From Bufo bufo (Eukaryota; Chordata; Amphibia; Anura; Bufonidae), in the NCBI RefSeq assembly GCF_905171765.1, contig NC_053393.1:189623921-189687920 (forward strand): a stretch of DNA of 64,000 nt, written 5' to 3'. Positions 9,721 to 21,180 of the stretch are shown here, one piece after another; position 1 is the stretch's first letter; each line of letters opens with the position of its first letter. The translations under genes and the position numbers were made by a program. Below the pieces are notes generated by a model. That model searched no databases and was not told the origin of the DNA. It saw only the letters and a list, made by a program, of their open reading frames with translations.

Positions 9721-11117
9721 TTGGATTGCTATCTTAAATTGTTTTTAAATATGCAGATATGAATACAGTAGGAATTCAACAAAGTCTTGCACGACTTCGG
9801 GCAAGAAGAACTTTGGCTCCATGGAGCCAATACATTTTAATCCTGTATGGAAACAGCATTAAAATCGAAGTATTTGAATTAATCAATTTCGGAGCTATGA
9901 TTCAAAGGTCGATTTGTTCAAGACTAACTATAATGTAAATTATACAATTGTTCAGAGGTGAAACCCTCAAAATTGTTACATGTGGCCCCTAACCATCAGA
10001 ATATAGACATTCTAGCCTAAGTCCTCTTAATGATTTAGAATGACACTGCTGTCAAAATACTGTACATCTACATCCTTCTGGTACATAGAACTGAGTGCTG
10101 TCATTAAATGGTAGTTATTTTCTCGCTTTGCTATGCTGATCATAAATATCACTGCAGGGCTTAGAAAATAGATGTGAGTGCCCTCTACTGGCTGTTTGCT
10201 TATGTATTTCTTGTAAAAAGGAAGTGTAGGGACATGGAGCAGAGACAGGTAAGTATTAACCCATTATTGCAAAGAAATGCATTGAGAAGGCTCATAAGCT
10301 GGTATAATATAGCTGACACCCTCTAGAAATAACTCAGGTTCTGGTCATTTAACACTGCAGATGCCCATGGCAGAGAGAGGAGGAAAATCTCTCTGTCCTT
10401 CATTTGGTGTCCCCCAGTGAAATTGTGGTATTCTAATCAGTTACTATGGCGGCCTGAGGTTTTGTGAAGGCCCACAGATATGCCATAATAAGCTGCCTGT
10501 TAAGCCATGCCTCCAACGGGGCTTAAAAGGATTTCTGTCAAAATTCCAAAGACTGCAAAAGTATTTGTTTGCAGTCTATGGTATATGTGCAATTTTCTAG
10601 TTAGACAAAATATAAAAAATACAAAATATTAAAATTCACATTATTACTTTTCCTAATTTTATATATAAAGATAAGCAATAAAAAGTAAACATAATTGGTA
10701 CTGCAGCATTCGAAAATGTCTGAACTATTAAAATATAAAAATATTTGTCATACACAATGAATGCCATCATGGAAAAAAAAAATTATGTCCAATTTGATAA
10801 TTTTTTTGTCATTGTTTTTATTTTTATTTTTTTAAAGTAGTAAAACATAAAAACTATATACATTTTGTATCACCATAATCATACAGGAGGTAATTATGTC
10901 ATTTTTAGCACACAGTGAACAAAACAAAAAACCATGGCGGAATATTTTTTTCTTTTATTTCACTCCGACAAAGAATGTTTTCAAGGAGGTAGTAGTGGGG
11001 ATGGGGGGTGGAGGTGGTTTCAGATAGGACTTCTAAGGCTCTCAAGGATCATAGTTCCCCATAACATGATTCATCAGCGCAAACTTCTGCCTTAGGTAGG
11101 GAGGGGATACCTACACA
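9721..11117. other. Unassigned AT-rich DNA
   Basis: No gene is supportable. A-rich and T-rich runs occur around 10600-10860. A block around 10160-10320 (GTGCCCTCTACTGGCTG) looks like part of an interspersed repeat, but I cannot name it. Confidence 0.35.
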
Positions 11118-12890
11118 CAGGGGCGTTGCTAGGGTCTCAAAAGTTCAGGGGCCCAAGCCCCAATGAATGTGGCCCAGTTCTCTGAGTCATCCCCCCTCCC
11201 CCCACACACCACATTTTCCTGTACTTGCCATACAGCCGCATACCTCTCACATCCAGGGCCTCCCAGGTGACGTCTCCTCGGATGTAGATCTTCTCTGTCA
11301 TCATCTTCTCCACTGGGTCCGTACAACTTCTCTCAGCCGCCTCTCTGCAGAATGTGACACACAGACATCCTAGCTTCCCCACATTTCTATCATCATCCTT
11401 CAACCTGGAGTCCCAACAGTGTTATCCTGCTGCTCGCTGTGCCCCCCCCAATACCCCCAGATACTATCCAGAAGAAACATTAGTGCCCCCTACAGTGCCC
11501 CCAACCGTGATAATGCTCCCTAAGAGTGTCTCCATTAGTAGAAGAGTCCTCCAGTATTAATAATACCCTCACATAGCCCCCAGTACAAATAAGGCCCCCT
11601 ATTGTTCCCCCAGTGGTAATAAAGCTCTCTACAGACCCCTTAGTAGTAATAAGGCCCCCCAAAGTACTAGTAGTAGAAATAAGGTGGATCTATAAGTCCC
11701 TCCTATAGAGCCCTCAGTAGTAATAGGAACATCTATAATCTCCCCTGGATTTGCAGTGCCCTGTTTTAATATTCCCACCTCCACCATACAGTCCCATGTA
11801 AATAACATCACACCATCTCTCCTGCCCCCTCCAAAATACAGTCCTATGTAAATAACATCACTTCCCTCCCTTCACCCCCTCCAACATACAGTTCCATGTA
11901 AATAACACTATTTCCCTCCCTCCGCCATACAGTCCCATGTAAATAACATCACACCATCTCTCCAGCCCCCTCCAATATACAGTCCCATGTAATAACATCC
12001 CTCTTTATCTACAGCCCCCTCCAAAATACAGTCACATGTAAAAAACATCACCTCCTCCCCAGCCGCCTTCGAACATACAGTCCCAAGTAAATAATATAGC
12101 CCCCTTCCCAGATGCTTCCAACATGCATTGCCATGTAAACATCACCCCCTCCACTTTCAGTCCCATGTAAATAACATCACTCCCTCCCCCAAACCCCTGT
12201 AACATTCAGTCCCATGTAAATAACATCACTCCCTCCCACAGCTGCCATCAACATACAGTTCCAGGTAAATAACATCACTGCCTCCCCCAGCCCCCTCCAA
12301 CATACAGTCCCATGTAAATAACATAAATCCCTCCCACAGCCGCCTCCAACATACAGTTCCATGTAAATAACATCCCCCTGCCCGAGCCCCCTCCAACATA
12401 CAGTCCCATGTAAATAACATAATCCCCCACCACAGCTGCCTTCACCATACAGTCCAATGCAAATAACATCACCCTGCCCCAGCCCCCTCCAACATACAGT
12501 CCTATGTAAATAACATCACTCCCTCTTACAGCCGCTATCAACATACAGTCCCATGTTAATAACATGACCCCCTCCCCAGCCACCTCCAACACATAGTTTC
12601 ATGTAAATAACATCCCTGCCTTCAGCCCTAACATACAGTCCCAGTTAAATAACCACAACTCCCAGCATTGCTCTGCCTCTCCCTTCACTTACCTCTCCTG
12701 ATGTAAGAGATATCACCTCAGCTTCTTCCCCTCTTCACAGCCGCCCTCTCCTGCACTGGTCACATGATGGTATCATCATCGCAGGTCCTTCTCAACCACT
12801 GACTGTTTTTCTGGTCACATGAACTATGATGTCACCACAGGTCCTTCAGCTCTTCCACCGCCTTAGATTCAATTGTATTGCCATTTCCCC
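11118..12890. mobile_element. Nonautonomous hAT-like repeat, right end not found
   Basis: It opens with CAGGGGCGTTGCTAGGG, the kind of terminus seen on Charlie-type hAT elements and similar to CAGGGGCGGACA on the element at 57372. The body is noncoding, C-rich, and contains an irregular short tandem array (11760-12650). No complementary terminus is visible before about 12900, so the right boundary is a guess. Confidence 0.45.
11760..12650. repeat. Irregular 40-60-bp tandem array
   Basis: CATACAGTCCCATGTAAATA recurs about sixteen times with spacing of 41-60 bp, alternating with CCCTCCCCCAGCCCCCTCC-like spacers. Short open frames in it on the minus strand are repeat translations, not genes. 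Confidence 0.85.
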
Positions 12891-13463
12891 TGTCTACACA
12901 CATGTCCTTGTTATTGGTTATGTATTTTTTATTTTTTTATGTCTATTCTGTTTTACTCTCACCTAATATGTGATCGGATTGGGTTTATGGATGATTAATA
13001 TGGGAAAAAATTATATAAAACACAAATAAAATGTGTTTGAAAAGAAAATAACAGGTAACTCTTTTCCACTTACCATAGATGGTCATATTAATCTATGGTA
13101 TGGTTGCTTTATAAGGCACCGGCTATTCAGTGAGCCACAATTACTGTTAACGGTCTTATATACTTTAGTAATAAGGACTAAGTTTCAAAAACATGCCAGA
13201 AAGCTGAACAAAATTTAAGCAAAAATCTGCTTACAGTACTGTACTTTATGCTTTTAGTGCAAACTAAATTAAACAAACAATAAGGAACCCATCATCCACA
13301 ATTTGAAGTTTTCTAATGCTGTCTTCTGACAGTTTCTGTTTTAAAGTAGCCAAAGCAAATCTGCAATATATTTAATGGCTTGTGCTTTCGGCTCTAATGA
13401 CAAGTTTAAACCTTTACAAATAACAAATACTATACAAGCTAAGTCCTCAATTATTATACTTAC
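12891..13463. other. Unassigned AT-rich DNA
   Basis: No recognisable element. On the minus strand it lies downstream of the possible exon at 13464-13584 and would be intron sequence if that exon is real. Confidence 0.35.
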
Positions 13464-13584
13464 CCATTCCATCATGTTGTTCTTCCCCTCATTATTTTCT
13501 GCCATTAGTTTAACAAAGCATCTAAGAATGCCATAGATCACAACATGTGGAATAACAGTGGCAAGAAAATAGGCAACAAACAGA
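13464..13584 (-). CDS. Possible internal exon encoding a membrane segment
   Basis: On the minus strand a 121-bp open stretch is bounded by an acceptor-like ATTTTGCAG and a textbook donor, TGG followed by GTAAGTATAA. The exon would start in the third codon position and end in phase 0. It encodes a hydrophobic stretch (LFVAYFLATVIPHVVIYGIL) followed by a charged tail (NNEGKNNMMEW), as in a multi-pass membrane protein. No transposon family I know encodes this. I cannot name it, and no neighbouring exon is visible in the window. A chance frame in AT-rich DNA remains possible. Confidence 0.3.
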
Positions 13585-13810
13585 CTGCAAAATCTTTTCA
13601 TACACATTGTCAACTCCCAACAAATATTTTTTCTCATTAAATAGAAATATAAAATAGACAATTTAAAAAGTTTAGGTTTTTACAGAAAGGTTTTCATTTG
13701 ACATGTAACAATTATGTAAAGGAAAAGTAAGTAAATTATATTTTTAGTCTAATAATATTTTTACCACATTAAGAATAGCTAAATAGTCTGCAGTGTTACA
13801 TAGCAAAAAA

Positions 13811-13960
13811 ATCCGGAATTAGACTTACCGGTAATTCTGTTTCCATGAAATCACCATGACGGCAGCACAGGAGATTGACCCATGACCTCTGTAGGAGCAG
13901 GTAAAGAGAAGAGGTTAAATTGCCCCTCCCACCACCACTCCTCAGTGTTTCAAAGATTAC
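13811..13960. repeat. DIRS inverted terminal repeat (3' side)
   Basis: This contains CATGACGGC, CACAGGAGATTGACCCATGA and CCTCCCACCACCAC, which reappear inverted at 18640-18733. The outermost 50 bases (13811-13860) are answered inverted at 14047-14096. Confidence 0.85.
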
Positions 13961-14046
13961 TAAGTGCCAGAATCATAAACAAAACAATTCAAGGTATTAC
14001 ATCATACCACAAGGTATTACTTCATACCAATAAAAAGGGGAAGTGA

Positions 14047-14140
14047 ATTATGGGCCGTCATGGTGATTTCATGGAAACAGAATTACCGGTAAGTCTAATT
14101 CCGGATTTCCATTTCATCACCATGACGGCCACACAGGAGA
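14047..14140. repeat. DIRS internal complementary region
   Basis: Bases 14047-14096 are the reverse complement of the element's outer left end (13811-13860). The following bases (TTTCCATTTCATCACCATGA, then CGGCCACACAGGAG) match the opposite end of the element at 18700-18733 inverted. This joined copy of both ends is the template expected for the circular DIRS intermediate. Confidence 0.8.
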
Positions 14141-14158
14141 ATTATAAAATTATACATT

Positions 14159-14174
14159 GGGGGGGGGGGGGGGG
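14159..14174. repeat. Poly-G run of about 16
   Basis: An uninterrupted G tract lies directly beside the DIRS internal complementary region. On the coding strand it is poly-C. It may be an expanded homopolymer or could form a G-quadruplex. Confidence 0.9.
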
Positions 14175-15552
14175 CAACCGCTTGAAGTACTTTGCATCCA
14201 TATGAAAGGTCGGAGGACCTGGATAAGCGGTAATGTCTAACAAAAGTGTGTGTGCTTGACCAGGTGGCTGCCCTGCATATGTCATCTAGGGAAGCTCCTG
14301 CTTTTTGCGCAAAAGTGGTGGAAACTGCTCTAGTGGAATGAGCCCGAACATTTGCGGGTGGATCCAGGTTCTGAAGTTTGTAGCAGAGAGAGATGGTATC
14401 TTTAATCCATCGGGAAATAGAGGACTAAGAGACTTTTAAGCCATTATTCTTTCCTGCAAACTGGATGAGAAGACTGTCAGATTTCCTAAAGTCTTTTGTG
14501 GCTTCCAGATATTTTAGTACGGTACATCTGACGTCAAGAGTATGGAAGTCACTTTCCTTCTGGTTTTTTGGTTTGTCGCAAAAGGAGGGGAGGATGATTT
14601 CCTGGCTTCTGTGATAGTTGGAAACTACCTTGGGCAAGAATCCTGGATCCAGTTTTAAAATGATCTTGTCGTCGGAGATAGTAAGATATGGTTCTCTTAT
14701 GGAGAGTGCTTGTATCTCTCCCAGTCTCCTTGCTGAGGTAATGGTGATGAGAAAGGCGGTTTTGAAGGAGAGTCATTTTATTGTGCAGTCTTCCAGGGAT
14801 TCAAAAGGAGAATGCATAAGTCCGTTTAGGACTAGGTTTAGGTCCCAGGTAGTAGTACAAGATCTTAAGGACGGCCTTAACCTGATTGCTGCTGTAATAA
14901 ACCGCTTAACCCTCCTATGATTAGCGGGACTGGTGTTGAAGAAGGTACTAAGTGCAGAGATTTGCATTTTCAATGTAGAGGGTCTAAGTCCCAGCTCTAG
15001 ACCATTCTGTAAGAAGTCAAGGATCTTCTGGATGTTAGGTTCCCTGAGGTTTGGTTCTATCTCCCCAGACCATGAGCAGAACTTCTTCCATATTTTTAGG
15101 TATATTGCGGATGTTACTTTCTTCCGACAGCATTTCATTGTGGATATGACTTTGTCAGAGAGACCTTGGTGTTTTAGTATGGCGACCTCAGGATCCAGGC
15201 TGTGAGCTTGAGGAACTCTGGATGAGGGTGAAGAATAGGACCTTGATGAATAATGTCCTGGATGGGCGGTAACTTCCAGGGTTCCTCTATTGCTAGTTTC
15301 TGAAGTAGGGGGAACCAGCTCCTCTTTGGCCAAAAAGGCGTGATCAGTATAACTGTCATCCTCCCTTCCATGATTTTCTGAATAATTCTCGGAATCAGGA
15401 GGAGAGGGGGAAAGGCGTATGCCAAACCCCAATTCCATATTAGTGAGAGAGCATCGATTCTCCAGGGGTGGTCTCTTGGGTTCAGCGAACAGAATGTTCT
15501 TAGTTTTGTATTTTTTCTTGAGGCGAACAGGTCTATCATGGGGAGGCCCCAT
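14170..15552 (-). pseudogene. DIRS tyrosine recombinase, frameshifted
   Basis: This would integrate the circular DNA copy by site-specific recombination. The frame from 15552 runs 259 codons to a stop at 14773, with a core-binding-like region (KKVTSAIYLKIWKKFCSW, then RPSTLKMQISALSTF). A shift near 14770 moves the catalytic part to another frame, where SARRLGEIQALS carries the first catalytic Arg. An in-frame TAG near 14425 interrupts it again. After that, HSTRA (His-x-x-Arg) and a terminal HYR (candidate nucleophilic Tyr) are readable to about 14180. All catalytic elements are recognisable, but the gene is broken at least twice. It overlaps the upstream reverse transcriptase frame by about 380 bases, as is usual in DIRS elements. 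Confidence 0.85.
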
Positions 15553-16889
15553 CTCCTGGTTATAGTTTCAAACACCTTCTGTTTCAATGACCACTCTGAC
15601 TGGTCTATTTTCTGTCTGCTGAGGAAGTCTGCTTCCTGATTCAGAGAGCCCTTCAAGTGGACTGCTGAGATAGATTTCACTTCTTTCTCTGCCCAAGAGA
15701 ATATTTCTTCCACAACGCTCTGGAGTCTTTTTGAACGTGTACCTCTCTGGTGCCTGAGGTATGAAACAGTCATCATGTTGTCCGATAGGATCTTTACATG
15801 GCGGTTCTTTAGAAACTCCCTGGCTGCATTCAGGGTCTTCCAGACAGCGTAATGTTCTCTGAAATTTGATATTTGATTGGACGTTTCCTTCCCCCAGGAG
15901 CCCTGGTAGTATCTGTCTTCGACCTTTGCCCCCCAGCCTGATTTGCTGGCGTCCGTGAGAACTGTAATTGATGGGGATTTGCTCCATGGGACTCCCCTGG
16001 ACAAGTTTCTTTCCACTATCCACCAGGATAGGGATACCTTCACAGAGCTTGGGATCCGCAATCTGTGGTCTAAAGATTCTAGTTTTTTGTTCCACAGATC
16101 CAGAAGCCAGTTTTGCATGACACGATAGTCGGCCTGAGCCCATTCTTCTGAGGGGATGCAAGAAGTTAGGAGGCCCAAGATGCTCATTGCCTCTCTTATA
16201 GAACATTCTCTTTTTGATTGGAATCTTCTGACCTTTTGTTTGAGGGACTGGATTTTGACCTGAGGGAGAAAAGTATTTTGCTTTTGAGAGTTCAGTGTTA
16301 CACCTAGGAAGTTCACACTCGTGGAGGGATGTAGAACACATTTTGATCTGTTCACTATCCAGCACAGCTCCGACAGACGGGACAAGAATATTTCTAAGTG
16401 TGGTAGAAGGAGTCTCGTCGAATTTCCTATGATTAAGATATCGTCTAGGTAGGGTACTATGTTGAGTCCTTCCTGTCTCATAGGGGCTACCATCTCTATT
16501 ACCAGTTTTGTGAAGAGTCTCGGGGCAGACGAGATCCTGAAAGGGAGGGCTGTGAACTGGAAATTAAGGATCGGGTTGTGTAAGTCGTGAACTGCGAATC
16601 GCAGGAATCTTTGATGGTTGGGATGGATTGGGATGTGATAATATGCATCCCTTAAATCGACCGAGCATATGACTGCTCCCATGTTTATTAGGGGGATAAT
16701 CGACTTCAGGGATTCCATTTTGAATTTCCTGTATAGGATAAATTTGTTCAAGTGTTTCAGATTTATTATCGTGCGAAAGGATCCTTCTTTCTTCCTTACT
16801 AGGAAAAAAGTCGAGTAGAATCCCTGTTTTATTTGGGAAACTGGGACTGGAACTACCACCCCCTTTTCCACTAGTTCCTGGACGCCCAA
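15174..16889 (-). pseudogene. DIRS reverse transcriptase-RNase H, N-terminally cut
   Basis: An open frame of 571 codons holds the RT palm (SVDLRDAYYHIP near residue 80; YLDDILI with the catalytic Asp pair near residues 149-150) and RNase H (TVLTDASKSGWGA near residue 320, then HLKGSLNQEADFLSR). A C-terminal region (AYAFPPLLLIPR, then PFWPKRSWFPLL) is usual for DIRS polyproteins. The first ATG here lies inside the fingers region; the frame upstream has stops (about 16890-16960), so the N-terminus is lost. The RT and RNase H key residues are intact. A second long frame at 15568-16365 is its shadow. Confidence 0.88.
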
Positions 16890-17099
16890 AATAATGTTTT
16901 GCTTGGAAATCCTGGAGCCTGCATTTGTGATGATGAATTTTGTTGGGGGGATGGAAGTGAATTTTGTATCCTGACTGAATGATTTCCAGAGCCCAGGAAT
17001 TTTTTGCCGTCTTCTCCCAGGGGCCGAGGAAATCTCTCAGCCTCCCCCCGACTATGGCGTCATTGCTTGTCCTCAGACTTAGCCTGGGGTTTGAGAAGA

Positions 17100-17818
17100 A
17101 AACCCCTTCCTTTAGCCCATTTAGGGTAAGCCCAGCAACCTGATTTGCCCTTGCCTCTATAGGATTTGTTTTGGCTAGCGTAGGGACGAAAGGACTGGTT
17201 CGTTCTATAGGGTCTATCTTCTGGGAACGCCTTCTTCTTATCCGCAGCCTTCTCTAAGATTTTATCTAAGACAGGCCCAAAAATGTGTTCCCCCAGAGAA
17301 GGGGATTGAGCAGAGCTTCATTTTGGAGGCTTTATCTCCTGACCAGGACTTCATCCATAGGACTCTATGAGCAGCATTAGATAATCTCGCGTCCCTGGCG
17401 CTGAATCTAATAGATTCAGCCGAGGCATCAGCCAAGAAACCTGTAGCAGATTTTAACAACTGTAAGGACTGAAGGATTTCCTCCTAGAGGTTTTGTTCTT
17501 TAAATGGTTCTCCAGTTCATTCAGCCATAAGAACATGGATCTGGCCACAGACGTGGCCGCTATATTAGTTTTAAGCCCGTACATGAATGCTTCCCATGAT
17601 TTTTTTAGAAGATCCGCTTTGCATTCCATGGAATCTTGAAGCTGAGCCACGTCTACGAATGACAAAGCGGTCTTTTTATTTACTTTTGCCACCTGAACGT
17701 CGATTTTTGGAATTTCATCAAACAGCTTTGACTGCGATGGGTCAAGTACTAAGCGATTTTTGAATTCTTTAGATATTCCTAGTCTTTTCTCTGGTTCGGA
17801 CCATTCCTCCAACACCAC
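17100..17818 (-). pseudogene. DIRS gag-like protein fragments
   Basis: Two frames follow one another. 17818-17453 (121 codons) includes MECKADLLKKSWEAFMYGLK and is helical and charged. 17459 to about 17262 includes FLADASAESIRFSARDARLS, and another frame continues with a Lys/Arg/Gly-rich tail (SYRGKGKSGCWAYPKW near 17130). Position upstream of RT and the basic tail suit a DIRS gag. At least two frameshifts separate the pieces. The true start is upstream of 17818 and is not determinable. Confidence 0.65.
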
Positions 17819-18229
17819 GTCTCTGATGTTTTCATTTATGGGAAATACGTTTAGGGGGTTGAGGTTGGGGAAGGTAAGATAACCCGGACCTGGCGGCTCT
17901 CAGCTCGTCCTGTACCACCGAACGGATGCTTTCCATAAGTGAAGGCTGTTCCTGGCGGATTACTTCCGAAATACAGTCTTTGCATAATTTTTTAGCATAT
18001 CCCTCAGGTAATTTTTTTGAACAAGTTAAACAACGGGGGATTTGGAAAAAAGGAAATCAATGGAGGAGAGTCATCAGGGAACGACATAAAATTTCACCAA
18101 GAATGTAACAGGTTAATAAAATGGGGGTCCCACCAGGGGAACTTACGGGAGGCAGTATGGGGGCATCAAGTTCCATAGAACCCTGCAGCTCAGGACCTGA
18201 CATGCTGGGGGTGCCAGTGGGTAGCTGGT

Positions 18230-18500
18230 ACTTACTCAGACCTCACATCAGCGTCTGCCGTGGCTTGCCCGCTTCTTATTGCTCTGCCTCCCGTCCCTGA
18301 GAACTTCCAGGTTGGGTCACATGACCGGGACCCGGAAGTGACGTTAATTATCGTTGACGTCGGCGTGCGCGCCGGGGGAGAGGAGGAACCATGCGGCCCG
18401 GGAGCAGGCTCCAGATGAACCGGAGCGAGTCCTCCCGATATGCCCAGCATAAGCACGCGGCCGCCGGCGGACTGGGGATCTCCGGTCTGGAGCTAAGGTA
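18230..18500 (-). promoter_or_regulatory. CpG-rich 5' region of the DIRS element
   Basis: A local GC-rich patch (GGCGTGCGCGCCGGGGG, GCGGCCGCCGGCGG on the plus strand) stands out from the AT-rich surroundings. It lies between the gag start and the 5' terminal repeat, where an element promoter is expected. No specific promoter motif is identified. Confidence 0.3.
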
Positions 18501-18639
18501 AAACCAGGAGACCGTCCTCGGAACCTCCTGGAGACGAAAAACAAGAAAAAGGCATAATTTTCTCTTCATCTCCCTGATGCACAGGGAGAGTCTTCTCCGC
18601 CCCTGGCCTCAGTAGGGACAGGAACACTGAGAAGTGGTG

Positions 18640-18733
18640 GTGGGAGGGGGCAATTTACCTCTTCTCTGTTCCTGCCCCTACAGAGGTCATGGGTCAATCT
18701 CCTGTGTGGCCGTCATTGTGATAAAATGGAAAT
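18640..18733. repeat. DIRS inverted terminal repeat (5' side)
   Basis: Inverted match to 13840-13960, for example GGTCATGGGTCAATCTCCTG. The outer end reads ATGGAAATG, continuing the pattern copied in the internal complementary region. Confidence 0.8.
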
Positions 18734-18736
18734 GTA

Positions 18737-19777
18737 AAATTAATGATCTAGTTTAAAAATAGATAATTAAGATGCAGTTATAAAATTTATAAACATTTTA
18801 GTAGATCTGAGGCAGTTTTTTTTTTTGTATTTGAGAGTATTAAGAAATGCAATCACTTTCAAATTTATAATGAAGCAGAATTATTGTACCCACAAAATAA
18901 CTGGTCAATAGTCAAGCCAGGCAATATGCTATAATTCATTTTGTTTTCCAGTGATTTACTAGTGATTTCAGTGATATCACAAAATAGTGACTTTCTTATT
19001 TACTGTGGTGGGAAAACCATTGTAATACATTTTGTTTTATACATATGTATTTAAAAGATGAAAGTTATTGAGACACTTCAATTCTCGCCTATGACACAAA
19101 GCACGGAGAGGAGATATAAGCTGTCAGAAAAAAATGATTTTGCAACCCCAAAAAATAATTTAACATAAAACTATGTTCACATCCTATGGAGCTTGAAATA
19201 CCCAATTTCTACTTATCAGCCAGTTAGACTAGATTCGTACTTAAATGTTTTTATGCACTTTTGATGCAGTTTGTTTAGCCAAATCTAAGAGATGATCAAA
19301 GGGATGAAAAAGTATAAAAAACATTTTTATGCTTATTCTCTATTTTGAATCTATTTCAAAAATAGGATATGTGAGTCCAGGGTTAAAGGGTTTTTATATG
19401 ATTTTTTTTAACACCCTAGCCCCACCCAGTGGGATGTATGGAGGGAACTATACTTACCTGTTTCCTTCTGCTTGGTTCCAGATCCAATTACTCCAGGTTG
19501 GCTTCTTTGCACTTCTGATCAGTGAATGTAAACTTCCTGCATGGATCAAATCATTGACAGGGAGATATGGAGCTGTGATCCAGAGGCAAGGAGCAGATAA
19601 GTATTCTCCCTTTACAGGTGTAGCCAGTAGGGAAGGTCTGAGTTAGCAGATCATTTAGCAGATCAATGAAGGAAAGAAGCATACATGGAAATCCCCATAG
19701 CAAAGGTCCGAATTCTCTCCTCCCTATATAGCTCACACTCTCTATTAATGTATACGGTATATATATATATATATATA
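18737..19777. other. Unassigned AT-rich DNA with a TA microsatellite
   Basis: No gene is supportable. About 19375-19640 (AGGGTTAAAGGGTTTTTATA, CACCCTAGCCCCACCCAG) resembles a dispersed noncoding repeat that I cannot name. A (TA)n run of about 11 units lies at 19757-19779, into which the next Tc1 element inserted. Confidence 0.4.
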
Positions 19778-19779
19778 TA

Positions 19780-20718
19780 CAGTACAGACCAAAAGTTTGG
19801 ACACACCTTCTCATTCAAAGAGTTTTCTTTATTTTCATGACTATGAAAATTGTAGATTCACACTGAAGGCATCAAAACTATGAATTAATACATATGGAAT
19901 TATATACATAACAAACAAGTGTGAAACAACTGAAAAAATGTCATATTCTAGGTTCTTCAAAGTAGCCACCTTTTGCTTTGATTACTGCTTTGCACACTCT
20001 TGGCATTCTCTTGATGAGCTTCAAGAGGTAGTCCCCTGAAATGGTTTTCACTTCACAGGTGTGCCTTGTCAGGTTTAATAAGTGGGATTTCTTGCCTTAT
20101 AAATGGAATTGGGACCATCAGTTGCGTTGAGGAGAAGTCAGGTGGATACACAGCTGATAGTCCTACTGAATAGACTGTTAGAATTTGTATTATGGCAAGA
20201 AAAAAGCAGCTAAGTAAAGAAAAACGAGTGGCCATCATTACTTTAAGAAATGAAGGTCAGTCAGTCAGCCGAAAAATTGGGAAAACTTTGAAAGTAAGGG
20301 CTTTTTGACCATGAAGGAGAGTGATGGGATGCTGCGCCAGATGACCTGGCCTCCACAGTCACCAGACCTGAACCCAATCGAGATGGTTTGGGGTGAGCTG
20401 GACCGCAGAGTGAAGGCAAAAGGGCCAACAAGGGCTAAGCATCTCTGGGAACTCCTTCAAGACTGTTGGAAGACCATTTCAGGTGACTACCTCTTGAAGC
20501 TCATCAAGAGAATGCCAAGAGTGTGCAAAGCAGTAATCAAAGCAAAAGGTGGCTACTTTGAAGAACCTAGAATATGACATATTTTCAGTTGTTTCACACT
20601 TGTTTGTTATGTATATAATTCCACATGTGTTAATTCATAGTTTTGATGCATTCATAGTCATGAAAATAAAGAAAACTCTTTGAATGAGAAGGTGTGTCCA
20701 AACTTTTGGTCTGTACTG
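19780..20718 (+). mobile_element. Deletion-derived Tc1 element, copy A (939 bp)
   Basis: It is bounded by CAGTACAGACCAAAAGTTTG and its complement, with flanking TA dinucleotides. The inverted repeats are unusually long (about 265 bp) and include the last part of the transposase coding sequence, so that end is present inverted at the left (about 19935-20045) and sense at the right. The centre keeps only an N-terminal fragment and the C-terminal third of the transposase. The same internal junction occurs at 58029-58969, so this is a propagated nonautonomous subfamily. Confidence 0.88.
20194..20577 (+). pseudogene. Tc1 transposase remnant with internal deletion
   Basis: An N-terminal piece (MARKKQLSKEKRVAIITLRN, helix-turn-helix start) is joined after about 34 codons to the C-terminal part. 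That part includes PPQSPDLNPIEMVWGEL (the catalytic E) and ends EEPRI at 20577. Everything holding the first two catalytic Asp residues is missing, so no active enzyme can be made. The C-terminal open frame (90 codons from 20305) is intact in both full copies in this window. Confidence 0.82.
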
Positions 20719-20722
20719 TATA

Positions 20723-21180
20723 CAGTAAAGACCAAAAGTTTGGACACACCTTCTCATTCAAAGAGTTTTCTTTATTTTCATGACCATGAAAATGGTAGAT
20801 TCACACTGAAGGCATCAAAACTATGAATTAACACATGTGGAATTATATACATAACAAACAAGTGTGAAACAACTGAAAATATGTCATATTCTAGGTTCTT
20901 CAAAGTAGCCACCTTTTGCTTTGATTACTGCTTTGCACACTCTTGGCATTCTCTTGATGAGCTTCAAGAGGTAGTCCCCTGAAATGGTTTTCACTTCACA
21001 GGTGTGCCCTGTCAGGTTTATTAAGTGGGATTTCTTGCCTTATGAATAGGGTTGGGACCATCAGTTGCGTTGAGGAGAAGTCAGGTGGATACACAGCTGA
21101 TAGTCCTACTGAATAGACTGTTAGAATTTGTATTATGGCAAGAAAAAGCAGCTAAGTAAAGAAAAATTAATGGCCATCAT
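20723..21180 (+). mobile_element. Deletion-derived Tc1 element, copy B (left part only)
   Basis: It is the same family as copy A, placed immediately after it with only TATA between the two ends. It includes the left terminal repeat and the beginning of the transposase remnant (ATGGCAAGAAAAAGCAGC near 21135). It is cut at 21180 by hAT copy 2. The matching right half is not found beyond that hAT element. Confidence 0.85.

Larger units (their letters stand above)
13811..18736 (-). mobile_element. DIRS-type tyrosine-recombinase retrotransposon
   Basis: The minus-strand gene order is gag (from 17818), reverse transcriptase/RNase H (16889-15174), then tyrosine recombinase (15552 to about 14170). 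Termini are inverted repeats: CACAGGAGATTGACCCATGA and about 100 more bases (13872 onward) recur inverted at about 18640-18710. An internal complementary region lies just inside the left end (14047-14140). There are no LTRs, matching DIRS architecture. All three reading frames carry stops or shifts, so the copy is inactive. Confidence 0.9.

Noticed and set aside
15568..16365. 265-codon open frame overlapping the DIRS reverse transcriptase
   Set aside because: It is a shadow in another frame of the recognised reverse transcriptase-RNase H gene.
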